DNA of 8,779 nt from Clostridia bacterium (GTDB taxonomy: Bacteria > Bacillota > Sulfobacillia > SLMV01): assembly GCA_007133365.1 (NCBI GenBank), contig SLMV01000161.1:1-8779 (forward strand). Reading direction: 5' to 3'. Shown here in pieces: positions 1 through 6,616 of this stretch. The notes beneath the pieces were generated by a model that had not been told where the DNA came from, did not search any database, and was given only the letters and a program-made list of their open reading frames with translations. Both the position numbers and the translations under genes were made by a program. Every line of letters starts with the position of its first letter. Positions within the stretch are counted from its first letter, which is position 1.

Positions 1-983
1 CAATTGACGATCGATCCCTCTGGGGCCGAGACGTGTAACGGGGATACCAGGCCATGGTTATTCGGTATTCGCGGCGCCATCATGCATTTCAATGGATAGG
101 CAATGGCAGCAAACGTCATGTGGTTGACGATATTGATGGCTGCGTTTTCTTGCTGGGGCGAAGTGCCGGCGAAATCGAAATAGATATCGGTGCCCCGCAC
201 TTCGATCGTCACCTTCAGCGTGACCGGCTCAAAGTAGCCGTCGATTTTGAGCTGATTGGTCGAGGTCCCCTGGGGCAACTGGGAAATGGCCTCTCGCATC
301 GCTTTCTCGGAGCGACCAATAATCTCCGCCGTGAGATCTTCTAAATCGGCAAGTTCATAGTCGCGCAGAAATTCTTCTAGCCGGCGCGCACCGACCCGGT
401 GCGTCCCGACGATGGCGTCGAGATCCCCCATCACCAGATCCGGGACCCGGGAATTGGCCGCAATCAGTTCGTGGACCAGTTCCACCGGCTCGCCATCCCG
501 ATAGAAGAACGTCGGCAACAACCGAGTGCCTTCCTGAAAGACGTCGACCGCTTCCAAATCCCCGCGATGTCCGCCGACATCCGACACATGCGCGGTGGTA
601 CCGAAAAAGGCCACCAACCGTCCCTCGTAAAAGACGGGGGTGATGATGTTGTAATCCGGAAGGTGCGCACTGCCGATCCATGGGTCATTGGTAATGAGGA
701 CATCACCCGGACGCAAGGTTTCCGGAGGGAACTTTTCAAAAATTCTTCGCGTGGTGATGGGTAACATCGTGCAAAACTCCGGGGGGCTCCATTGCGCCTG
801 GGCCAATCCCCGCCCGTACGCATCCATTAACACACAGCCAAAATCATGACTTTCCCCGACGATCGTGGAAAACGACGTGCGAATGGTCGCCGTGTCGATC
901 TCATCAACAATGGTGATCAAGCGTTGCCACATGACTTCGAGACTAATTGGATCAATCTTGCTTTTGTCGGCATCAAATTTCAT
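1..983 (-). CDS. hyuB: Hydantoinase B / 5-oxoprolinase B-type subunit, partial (C-terminus beyond the left edge)
   Basis: I translated the minus strand by hand from the ATG at 983-981. The frame stays open to base 1, giving 327 codons; family members are usually about 500-600 residues, so roughly the N-terminal 60% is here. HyuB-type subunits pair with a HyuA-type ATPase subunit to open cyclic amide rings (hydantoins, N-methylhydantoin or 5-oxoproline) using ATP in the cytoplasm. Family signatures seen are PGDVLITNDPW (D100) followed by SAHLPD, the block AHVSDVGGHRGD (H132, D135, H139, likely metal-site residues), and FDFAGTSPQ near residue 265. A purine-rich SD stretch, GGAGGTGGAGAGGG, ends 4 nt before the ATG. 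No hyuA lies directly upstream, since the next gene on that side is divergent; a partner, if present, would be downstream of this gene, outside the window. The family is clear. The substrate is not, and the symbol is a family label only. Confidence 0.93.
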   Translation of the reverse strand, partial: MKFDADKSKIDPISLEVMWQRLITIVDEIDTATIRTSFSTIVGESHDFGCVLMDAYGRGLAQAQWSPPEFCTMLPITTRRIFEKFPPETLRPGDVLITNDPWIGSAHLPDYNIITPVFYEGRLVAFFGTTAHVSDVGGHRGDLEAVDVFQEGTRLLPTFFYRDGEPVELVHELIAANSRVPDLVMGDLDAIVGTHRVGARRLEEFLRDYELADLEDLTAEIIGRSEKAMREAISQLPQGTSTNQLKIDGYFEPVTLKVTIEVRGTDIYFDFAGTSPQQENAAINIVNHMTFAAIAYPLKCMMAPRIPNNHGLVSPLHVSAPEGSIVN

Positions 984-987
984 TGAA

Positions 988-1001
988 CCCTCTCCACCTC
1001 C
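988..1001 (-). promoter_or_regulatory. Ribosome binding site of the hydantoinase B gene
   Basis: Read on the minus strand, this is GGAGGTGGAGAGGG. The proximal GAGAGGG ends 4 nt before the ATG at 983, while the distal GGAGG is 13 nt away. The proximal copy probably does the work. It supports the chosen start, and no competing start with a good SD was seen upstream. Confidence 0.6.
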
Positions 1002-1092
1002 GAGTCATTCAATCGTCATCGTGCGGCCGGTCCATCAAAAGCGAGGATCGCCCGTTTTGCCGGTGGATCCTCCCAAATACCACACAAATATC

Positions 1093-1121
1093 ATCATCTA
1101 TGTTTCATCTTATCATGGCAA
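1093..1121 (-). promoter_or_regulatory. Candidate promoter for the hydantoinase B gene
   Basis: On the minus strand TTGCCA (1121-1116, 5 of 6 to the -35 consensus) is followed after 17 nt by GATGAT (1098-1093, 4 of 6 to TATAAT). The surrounding stretch is the most AT-rich part of the divergent region and lies about 110 nt upstream of the start codon. This rests on consensus matching alone and is tentative. Confidence 0.3.
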
Positions 1122-1236
1122 GAATCACGCTGCATCGTAAAGTCGGCAGCTGAAAACCGGGATCGTAAAGGCGGCGGCTCGGCCGATAAGAAAAGGAGCG
1201 CGGACCGATCCGGTTGACAAGAGATTGGGCGCCTCA

Positions 1237-1302
1237 CTCCCTTTTCCTCTCGGCAGGGAAGGCGTGGTAGGTGACGAAGCCCTGTAAACTGGGAGGTTCC
1301 CA
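1237..1302 (+). promoter_or_regulatory. Possible structured leader with mutually exclusive hairpins before the amidohydrolase gene
   Basis: Three short stems can be drawn in the plus-strand leader. CAGGG (1254-1258) pairs with CCCTG (1280-1284). TGGGA (1290-1294) pairs with TCCCA (1298-1302) and is followed by TTTGTGTT, which resembles a weak intrinsic terminator. CTCCC (1237-1241) can instead pair with GGGAG (1291-1295), which would break the second stem. This is the layout of an attenuator, but the stems are only 5 bp, the T run is interrupted, and I recognise no known riboswitch class. Confidence 0.2.
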
Positions 1303-1321
1303 TTTGTGTTGATCCATCGAC

Positions 1322-1333
1322 GAAAGGGTGATC
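1322..1333 (+). promoter_or_regulatory. Extended Shine-Dalgarno site that decides the amidohydrolase start
   Basis: The sequence GAAAGGGTGATC matches both parts of the 16S complement AAAGGAGGTGATC with two bases missing in the middle. It is followed by GAC and then GTG at 1337-1339. The GTG at 1328 lies inside this SD element and is therefore unlikely to be the initiation codon, leaving GTG 1337 at good spacing. Confidence 0.6.
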
Positions 1334-1336
1334 GAC

Positions 1337-2113
1337 GTGAAGAAATTTCTGCTGAGCGAATTTAGCGGTGCCGAGATCGAAGCCGCCCTTCAATCGAAGG
1401 CAATCAATTGCGCCGTTTTGGTTTTCGGTAGTTGTGAAAACCACGGCCCCCATCTTCCCTTGGGTCCCGATCTTTGGGTTCCCGAAGAAATTGCTCAACG
1501 TATCGCGCAAACCCTAGAAGGGGTGGTCGTGCTCCCAGGCCTTCCTTTCGGCACCTCCATCCACTACAATCACTATCCAGTGGCGGTCAGTTTACGGTAT
1601 CAAACGTTGATCCAGGTGGCTGAGGACATGCTCGAAAGTCTGATACATCACGGGATCGATCGACTCCTCCTGTTAAATGGTCACGACGGCAACATTCCCG
1701 CGCTTGAAATTGCGGCGCGAAACATTAAGGCACGTCATCCGGAAGCCGTCATGATTTATGTTCCCGCCTGGTGGGACATCACCCAAAAGGCCCCGGGAAT
1801 GGATTTCGGCGACTGGTCGGGCTTTGGACACGGCGGCGAATGCGAAACCTCGGCGACTTTGGCGGTCCGACCCGATTTGGTCGATCTTTCCCAAGCCATT
1901 CGGCAAATGCCCGAGGACACCATCGCCCTCAGTGGGTTACAAACGCCCATTTGGGACATCGCTGAGATCTCCGAAACCGGTGCCACCGGCGATCCCACCC
2001 GTAGCACGATGAAACAAGGTGAAAAAATACTGGATTTTGTGACGAATCATTTGGTCGAACTCATCACCTGGCTCAACGAACATAATTGGAACTACGACCG
2101 CCGATGCCGTTAA
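1337..2113 (+). CDS. Creatininase-family amidohydrolase
   Basis: Cytoplasmic metal-dependent amidohydrolase of the creatininase family, about 258 residues, which is the usual size. Numbered from GTG 1337, the N-terminal metal motif is GSCENHGPHLPLGPD (E34, H36, D45). Then come LLLNGHDGN (H116) and GHGGECETSATLAVRP (H165, E168), matching the family's consensus blocks. True creatininase has, as I recall it, NGHYEN with a metal-binding Glu; this protein has NGHDGN, closer to the NGHGGN type seen in other members such as FAPy deformylases and mycofactocin-associated MftE. Creatinine as substrate is therefore unproven. The gene diverges from the hydantoinase B gene and is followed 155 nt later by a gamma-glutamylcyclotransferase-like gene in the same direction. 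An alternative in-frame GTG at 1328 would add three residues. Family assignment is firm and the substrate is unknown. Confidence 0.9.
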   Translation: MKKFLLSEFSGAEIEAALQSKAINCAVLVFGSCENHGPHLPLGPDLWVPEEIAQRIAQTLEGVVVLPGLPFGTSIHYNHYPVAVSLRYQTLIQVAEDMLESLIHHGIDRLLLLNGHDGNIPALEIAARNIKARHPEAVMIYVPAWWDITQKAPGMDFGDWSGFGHGGECETSATLAVRPDLVDLSQAIRQMPEDTIALSGLQTPIWDIAEISETGATGDPTRSTMKQGEKILDFVTNHLVELITWLNEHNWNYDRRCR

Positions 2114-2155
2114 CCGATAAGCGAAATCGCTTTCACCGCCCATTTTATTCACTTA

Positions 2156-2178
2156 AACCCATACCACCGGGTTGTTTT
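2156..2178 (+). terminator. Weak candidate terminator after the amidohydrolase gene
   Basis: AACCC (2156-2160) and GGGTT (2169-2173) form a 5-bp stem with an 8-base loop, followed by GTTTTC. It lies 43 nt after the stop codon. The stem is short and the T run is only four bases, so read-through into the next gene is quite possible. A smaller stem AAGCG/CGCTT with loop AAAT sits just upstream (about 2119-2132) without a T tract. Confidence 0.25.
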
Positions 2179-2253
2179 CGCGGCAGGACAATTGGAAGTG
2201 AGCGGGAATAACAATTAGGGAGTTGGAAAGAGTCGATGCACGTAACGCATCCG

Positions 2254-2260
2254 AAGGAGG
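2254..2260 (+). promoter_or_regulatory. Strong Shine-Dalgarno site for a TTG start
   Basis: AAGGAGG ends 8 nt before TTG at 2269-2271, near-ideal spacing. It is the reason for choosing a TTG start, as the downstream protein begins its conserved FVYGSL motif only about ten residues later and no in-frame ATG lies between. Confidence 0.75.
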
Positions 2261-2268
2261 ATTGACTT

Positions 2269-2733
2269 TTGACTGGAAAACGTCTTATCCGATATTTTTT
2301 CGTCTATGGCAGCCTATTGAACGAAGAATTAGTCCGTCACTTGTGCCCGGAAGCCCAGCCCTACGCCCTCGCCCGGCTGGAAAATTATACGCGGGAATGG
2401 CGCGGCACGCTGACGGTGGTGCCTGCACCCAAAGAAAAGGTCACCGGGGCCGTCTATCAAGTACACCCGGCGTGCGAATGGAAATTGGACCGCTTCGAAG
2501 ATTATCCGCGACGCTATGCCAAAAAGGAACTTTCGGTCGTCGTCCTTAACGATGACTCGGGCGAAAACACGCTGCGGGCGCGCGTCTACGTCATGAACGG
2601 CGGCGAGATCGCCAAGCCCGACGAAAACTATTTGACCACGTGTTTAGAAGGGGCTCGGCAATGGGGCATCTCGGTGGACGAATTTTTCGATACCATGCCG
2701 GATGCTTGGGGAAATTTCGGCCGAACAACGTAA
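2269..2733 (+). CDS. Gamma-glutamylcyclotransferase-like (AIG2/GGCT fold) protein
   Basis: A 154-residue soluble protein of the GGCT/AIG2-like family, normal in length. The N-terminus carries FVYGSLLNEEL (residues 11-21), the loop that binds the gamma-glutamyl moiety in this fold. Next come TGAVYQV (59-65) and LDRFEDYPRRY (73-83), where E77 is the expected catalytic glutamate. ARVYVMNG and KPDENYLTTCLEG complete the family pattern. Characterised members cyclise the gamma-glutamyl group of peptides or gamma-glutamylamines and release 5-oxoproline; many bacterial paralogues have no known substrate. The start is TTG with a strong AAGGAGG site. The gene follows the amidohydrolase gene and converges on dnaE. 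It could be co-transcribed with the amidohydrolase, because no convincing promoter was seen in the 155-nt gap. Family is clear, the precise reaction is inferred. Confidence 0.87.
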   Translation: MTGKRLIRYFFVYGSLLNEELVRHLCPEAQPYALARLENYTREWRGTLTVVPAPKEKVTGAVYQVHPACEWKLDRFEDYPRRYAKKELSVVVLNDDSGENTLRARVYVMNGGEIAKPDENYLTTCLEGARQWGISVDEFFDTMPDAWGNFGRTT

Positions 2734-2798
2734 AACCCATTTGTTTCCAACAGCACGTCGGCGCATACTGCGGCCGCTTAGGATCGAACATACAACCC

Positions 2799-2834
2799 GG
2801 GAATTTTCGCATTTCCCTCCGGAGCGATGGGAAA
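2799..2834. repeat. Overlapping inverted repeats, possible shared terminator structure
   Basis: TTTCCC (2812-2817) can pair with GGGAAA (2829-2834), a 6-bp stem with an 11-base loop, or in part with GGGAA (2799-2803), a 5-bp stem with a 9-base loop. The two are mutually exclusive. The position between convergent genes suggests a role at the 3' ends of both transcripts, but no T run follows on either strand. Confidence 0.25.
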
Positions 2835-2886
2835 CGATAAGGCCTACACGCCTAATATAGGGGGAAGGGCGCTCCCGAAGCCGCTT

Positions 2887-2908
2887 GTTGGCCTCAAAGG
2901 ACACCAAC
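2887..2908 (-). terminator. Weak hairpin downstream of dnaE
   Basis: GTTGG and CCAAC (outer arms, 5 bp) enclose a smaller CC/GG pair with a 3-base bulge. On the minus strand the hairpin begins 37 nt after the dnaE stop. It lacks a T tract, so it is at best a 3'-end stabilising structure. Confidence 0.2.
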
Positions 2909-2945
2909 TGCTGAGGGAAGCATCCGATTCCTCTACCCCAGCCGA

Positions 2946-5900
2946 TCATCTGGACAAGAACGTCTCGGATCGGTCTATACCCGTAACAATTCGGCACCGT
3001 TGATTCCCCACCAAACGTTCCACGGCCTCCTTGAAACGTTCATCCGGAGTGACATTGAAGCGGGGGCCGGCCCGTACCACACGGTCATCATCTGGCAAAC
3101 AAAGATAAACGGGCGCATCCCCTTTGTGGTGACAAAGCACATATTTTAATTGCTCCAATAATTCCGGGTCCTCCTCAATGGCGGGCAATTCGATGAACAC
3201 TTTCCCGGCCTCGCCCGGCACCCAAAACGATTCCGCCCGGACATTGACCTGTTCACCCCGATGCGAGACACAGCCGGAGACAACGAGCACTTCCTCGGCA
3301 TGCAACTTGTCCGCCGCCGACTCGAAAACCCCCGGAAACACCACCAGTTCAATGCGCCCCGTCCAGTCCTCGAGGGTCAAAAACGCCATGGTCTCCTTTT
3401 TTCGGGTCAAAATGCGGGATTGGTCGACCAGCAGGCCGCCCACCACCACCGACGTCTCTTCACTCATCTCATGAACTTGCGAAGCGGTGGCCGTGATTTC
3501 CTCTTCCAAAAGCGGTCTCCACTGATCAAGCGGATGCCCGGAAAGGTAGACGCCCAGCACGTCCTTTTCCAAAGCCAACTTCTCCTCCGCCGTCAACGGG
3601 GCCTCTTTGGTTTCGTGCGATTCCCCGAAGCTTCCGTTGGGTATCGCCGACGCCCCCAACTCGAATAATGACATCTGTCCCGACATTCGCTGACGCTGAG
3701 AGCGGTGTGCCGACGACAACACCGAATCACATCGGGCCAAAAGATGGCCACGATTGGGCTCGAGGGAATCGAAGGCGCCGGCCTGAATGAGCGATTCGGT
3801 TGCCCGTCGATTCAGCCGTTTGTGATCCACCCGCTCACAAAAGTCCCAAAGCGAGAAGAACCCTCCGTTGGTCTCTCGCTCCGACACGACCGCCTCGATG
3901 GCAGGACGCCCGACGTTTTTGACCGCCGCCAAACCAAACAAAATCCGGTCGTCATCCACCGTGAAATTCATCATGCTCTTGTTGATGTCTGGGGGCACGA
4001 TTTCGATCCCCATGCGGCGGCATTCATCCACATATTTTTTGACCTTGTCACTATCCCCCATGATGCTAGTAAGAAGTGCCGCCATAAAGGCCAGAGGATA
4101 ATTGGCTTTCAAATAGGCGGTCTGATAGGCGAGCAGGGCATAAGGAGCGGTGTGACCGCGGTTAAAGCCGTAGTTGGCAAATTTTTCGATGAAGCTGAAC
4201 AATTTTACGGCCAGATCGCGCTCGTGCCCATTGGCCCGACAGCCCTCAATGAATTGGTGTTTGACCGACTCAATGACGTCGGCCTTTTTCTTGCCCATGG
4301 CCCGGCGGAGGATATCCGCCTGTCCCAGACTGAATCCGGCCATCACCGACGCCACTTGCATAACCTGTTCCTGATAAACAATGATGCCGTAGGTGTCTTT
4401 TAGGATGGGCTCGAGATCCGGATGCAGATACTCCACATCTTCCGGATTATGTTTGTTATGAACAAAGGTGGGGATGTTCTCCATCGGCCCCGGCCGGTAC
4501 AGCGCAACGGCCGCAATGATGTCTTCAAATCCCGTGGGCACTAATTCGCGAAGAAGATCGCGCATACCCTCCGACTCCAACTGAAACACGCCTTCGGTTT
4601 CACCCTGTGCGATCAACTGAAAGGTGGTCGGATCGTCCATGGGAATGGCCTCAATGTTGAAGGCTTCATTTGTGGTCGCTCGAATGAGCTTGACGGATTC
4701 CTCAATAACGGTCAGGGTGCGAAGGCCGAGAAAATCCATCTTGAGAAGGCCTAAATCCTCCAAAGCGCCCATCGAGAACTGGGTGACGACGGAGCCATCT
4801 CCCATTCGTTGAAGGGGCACATAATCCATCAGCATTCCGTTTGCGATGACAACGCCGGCCGCATGAACTGACGCATGCCGCGGCATGCCCTCAAGGAATC
4901 GGGCCGTGTCCACCAAGTTTCGCACTTGGTCATCGGCTTGATAGCGGCGCCGAAGTTCCCCCGAAAAATCAAGGGCTTCCTCAAGGGTGATCCCGATCTG
5001 GCTCGGCACCATCTTGGCAATTTGATCCACCTCATCATAGGGGATGCTCATCGCCCGCCCAACATCACGGAGGACCGCCCGGGCCGCCATGGTCCCGAAG
5101 GTGATAATTTGCGCCACGCTTTCCTCACCATATTTTTCCACCACATAGTCGATGACCTCATCACGCCGCTCGTAGCAAAAGTCGATGTCGATGTCCGGCA
5201 TGCTGATGCGTTCCGGATTCAAAAATCGTTCAAAAACCAAATTGTATTCGATCGGGTCAATATTCGTGATTCCGAGGGAATACGCCACCAAACTCGATGC
5301 CGCCGACCCCCGTCCCGGCCCCACTGAAATGTCGGCTTCCCGGGCGAACCGGATGAAATCCCACACGATGAGGAAATAACTGGCATACCCCATGGCGTCA
5401 ATCACCCGAAGTTCATGTTCAAGCCGCTCTTCAAGCGGGGAAGTAATGGTGTCATAACGCTTGGCCAAACCTTCTCGGCACAGGTGCTCGAGATAGTCGT
5501 TGGGCCCATCATAGCCTGCGGGAATCTCAAAACGTGGGAGATGAAGCTCCGATAAATCAAATTCCACCTGACAGCGGCTCGCAATGCGGTGGGTATTTTC
5601 GATGGCTCCCGGGTAATCTTGGAATCGCTCGACCATCTCATCATGCGAACGAAAATAAAAGGTATCCGCGGGGAAACGCATGCGTTTTTCATCGTCGATC
5701 GAGCGGCCCGTCTGGATACAAAGCAACACATCGTGATACTGGGCATCGCCTTGCGTCGTATAGTGAACGTCATTGGTGGCGACCAAACCGACATCCATTT
5801 CGTCACCCAATGACCGCAAAAATTCATTCACCCGCTGCTCCTCATCAAGGCCGTGGTCTTGAATTTCAAAAAAGAAATGATCCGGGCCGAAGGTGTCCCG

Positions 5901-6380
5901 GTACCAGCGCGCCGCCGAACGCGCCCCGTCGACATCGCCGGACAAATAACGCTGGGGGATCTCGCCTCCGATGCATCCGGACAGGGCGATGATGCCCTCG
6001 TGATAGCGTTCTAACAATTCTCGATCACAACGCGGCTTATAGTAAAGCCCTTCGGTATAGGCCAGGGACACGATCCGCATGAGGTTGGCATAGCCCTTTT
6101 GATTCTCGGCCAGCAAAATGAGGTGATAGGGGTTGTCATCCTTGCCGACTTCACGATCAAACCGGGTACGTTGGGCCACGTAAACTTCGCATCCTAGGAT
6201 GGGCCGTATCCCGGCATCACGGGCCTTTTGATAAAAATCGAGGACCCCGTACATGACCCCATGATCGGTAATTGCCAGGGCCTCCATGTCGTAGGCGACC
6301 GCCTGCTCGATGAGCGCATCGATGTGACTCGCTCCATCGAGAAGACTATACTGGGTATGTGTATGAAGGTGTGCAAACAT
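2946..6380 (-). CDS. dnaE: DNA polymerase III alpha subunit, DnaE1 type
   Basis: Replicative C-family DNA polymerase, 1144 residues, a normal DnaE length. Domains in order: an N-terminal PHP domain (about 1-280), the palm and fingers with PGRGSAASSL and the catalytic pair in MPDIDIDF (D396, D398), the third catalytic aspartate D549 in KMDFLGLRTL, a helix-hairpin-helix region around 810-850, a beta-clamp binding peptide QMSLF at 902-906, an OB-fold at about 970-1050, and a short C-terminal domain to 1144. No PolC-type DEDD exonuclease is inserted. All the residues expected for the PHP metal site appear present (see findings). The ATG at 6380 has GAGAGGA upstream with a 10-nt spacer. The upstream glycosylase gene is 236 nt away on the same strand, so dnaE probably has its own promoter. 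It acts at the replication fork with the clamp and clamp loader. Confidence 0.98.
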   Translation of the reverse strand: MFAHLHTHTQYSLLDGASHIDALIEQAVAYDMEALAITDHGVMYGVLDFYQKARDAGIRPILGCEVYVAQRTRFDREVGKDDNPYHLILLAENQKGYANLMRIVSLAYTEGLYYKPRCDRELLERYHEGIIALSGCIGGEIPQRYLSGDVDGARSAARWYRDTFGPDHFFFEIQDHGLDEEQRVNEFLRSLGDEMDVGLVATNDVHYTTQGDAQYHDVLLCIQTGRSIDDEKRMRFPADTFYFRSHDEMVERFQDYPGAIENTHRIASRCQVEFDLSELHLPRFEIPAGYDGPNDYLEHLCREGLAKRYDTITSPLEERLEHELRVIDAMGYASYFLIVWDFIRFAREADISVGPGRGSAASSLVAYSLGITNIDPIEYNLVFERFLNPERISMPDIDIDFCYERRDEVIDYVVEKYGEESVAQIITFGTMAARAVLRDVGRAMSIPYDEVDQIAKMVPSQIGITLEEALDFSGELRRRYQADDQVRNLVDTARFLEGMPRHASVHAAGVVIANGMLMDYVPLQRMGDGSVVTQFSMGALEDLGLLKMDFLGLRTLTVIEESVKLIRATTNEAFNIEAIPMDDPTTFQLIAQGETEGVFQLESEGMRDLLRELVPTGFEDIIAAVALYRPGPMENIPTFVHNKHNPEDVEYLHPDLEPILKDTYGIIVYQEQVMQVASVMAGFSLGQADILRRAMGKKKADVIESVKHQFIEGCRANGHERDLAVKLFSFIEKFANYGFNRGHTAPYALLAYQTAYLKANYPLAFMAALLTSIMGDSDKVKKYVDECRRMGIEIVPPDINKSMMNFTVDDDRILFGLAAVKNVGRPAIEAVVSERETNGGFFSLWDFCERVDHKRLNRRATESLIQAGAFDSLEPNRGHLLARCDSVLSSAHRSQRQRMSGQMSLFELGASAIPNGSFGESHETKEAPLTAEEKLALEKDVLGVYLSGHPLDQWRPLLEEEITATASQVHEMSEETSVVVGGLLVDQSRILTRKKETMAFLTLEDWTGRIELVVFPGVFESAADKLHAEEVLVVSGCVSHRGEQVNVRAESFWVPGEAGKVFIELPAIEEDPELLEQLKYVLCHHKGDAPVYLCLPDDDRVVRAGPRFNVTPDERFKEAVERLVGNQRCRIVTGIDRSETFLSR

Positions 6381-6390
6381 GAATTGAGAA

Positions 6391-6397
6391 TCCTCTC
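6391..6397 (-). promoter_or_regulatory. Ribosome binding site of dnaE
   Basis: On the minus strand this is GAGAGGA, ending 10 nt before the ATG at 6380. It supports the start that leaves the PHP motif HLHTHT intact only three residues from the N-terminus, as is typical for DnaE. Confidence 0.6.
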
Positions 6398-6458
6398 TGC
6401 TCGGTGGTGTCCGCTTCAGGGTTAGGCATCACCTCAACCTTACTACTCCGAGGGCCCG

Positions 6459-6486
6459 ATTAGAAAGCGCAATTTAAGCCGTTCAC
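6459..6486 (-). promoter_or_regulatory. Candidate dnaE promoter
   Basis: On the minus strand TCTAAT (6464-6459) matches the -10 consensus in 5 of 6 positions. A poor -35, GTGAAC (6486-6481), stands 16 nt upstream. The surrounding AAATTGCGCTTTCTAAT stretch is AT-rich compared with its flanks. It would give a leader of about 70 nt. This is tentative. Confidence 0.3.
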
Positions 6487-6493
6487 TCCCGCT

Positions 6494-6522
6494 TCGGCAA
6501 AAACCAAACCGCTCCTTGCCGA
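6494..6522. repeat. Inverted repeat between the glycosylase gene and dnaE
   Basis: TCGGCAA (6494-6500) and TTGCCGA (6516-6522) form a perfect 7-bp stem with a 15-base loop. It lies just upstream of the candidate dnaE promoter and about 95 nt beyond the stop of the glycosylase gene. No T tract follows on the minus strand. It may be an operator or a weak terminator of the murD-glycosylase transcript. Confidence 0.3.
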
Positions 6523-6616
6523 TAGGACCGACAAAATCCCCACGTTACGCGCCCATCCGTTTTTCGACGACGACGGGGCTCGCATCAAGATAACCCCGCC
6601 CGGCTCGCCCTTTGGA

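Larger units (their letters stand above)
984..1327. other. Divergent non-coding region between hydantoinase B and amidohydrolase genes
   Basis: This 344-base stretch separates two divergently transcribed genes and holds no credible coding frame. The left half is AT-rich and contains the candidate minus-strand promoter at 1093-1121. The right half is GC-richer and can form several short stems (see 1237-1302). An imperfect inverted repeat, CCGGGATCG at about 1157-1165 and CGATCCGG at 1206-1213, could be an operator for a shared regulator, but one arm has an extra base and no regulator gene is in the window. No clear plus-strand promoter was found: TTGACA at 1214-1219 has no matching -10 element at normal spacing. 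Confidence 0.6.
2734..2945. other. Convergent intergenic region, no gene seen
   Basis: These 212 bases lie between the cyclotransferase gene and the end of dnaE. No credible coding frame is present. Short inverted repeats occur, described separately, but none has the T tract of a standard intrinsic terminator on either strand. The 8-base palindrome GCGGCCGC at 2770-2777 is probably chance. Confidence 0.5.
6381..6616. other. Intergenic region upstream of dnaE
   Basis: These 236 bases hold no credible gene. They contain the candidate dnaE promoter, the dnaE ribosome binding site and one 7-bp inverted repeat, each listed separately. No DnaA box of the TTATNCACA form was seen. Confidence 0.5.

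Noticed and set aside
54..764. Plus-strand open frames at the left edge
   Set aside because: They overlap the hydantoinase B gene, whose minus-strand frame is fully open and full of family motifs.
1214..1219. TTGACA as the -35 box of the amidohydrolase promoter
   Set aside because: A perfect -35 hexamer, but the sequence 16-18 nt downstream is CTCCC-like with no resemblance to a -10 element.
1250..1296. Resemblance to a cobalamin riboswitch (GGGAA ... GGTG ... CTGTAAACTGG)
   Set aside because: The full core of that class, including the GCCACTG-type and B12-box elements, is missing, and the region is too short.
2223..2549. A plus-strand open frame starting 46 nt before the GGCT-like gene
   Set aside because: It runs in a different frame through the GGCT-like coding sequence and shows no conserved motif, while the TTG-start frame has a strong SD and the complete family pattern.
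2770..2777. GCGGCCGC palindrome
   Set aside because: An isolated 8-base GC palindrome is expected by chance in DNA of this composition and has no extended arms.
3705..4403. A 232-codon plus-strand open frame across dnaE
   Set aside because: It lies opposite the conserved thumb/fingers part of DnaE, which is continuous in the other strand. No SD or recognisable domain was seen.
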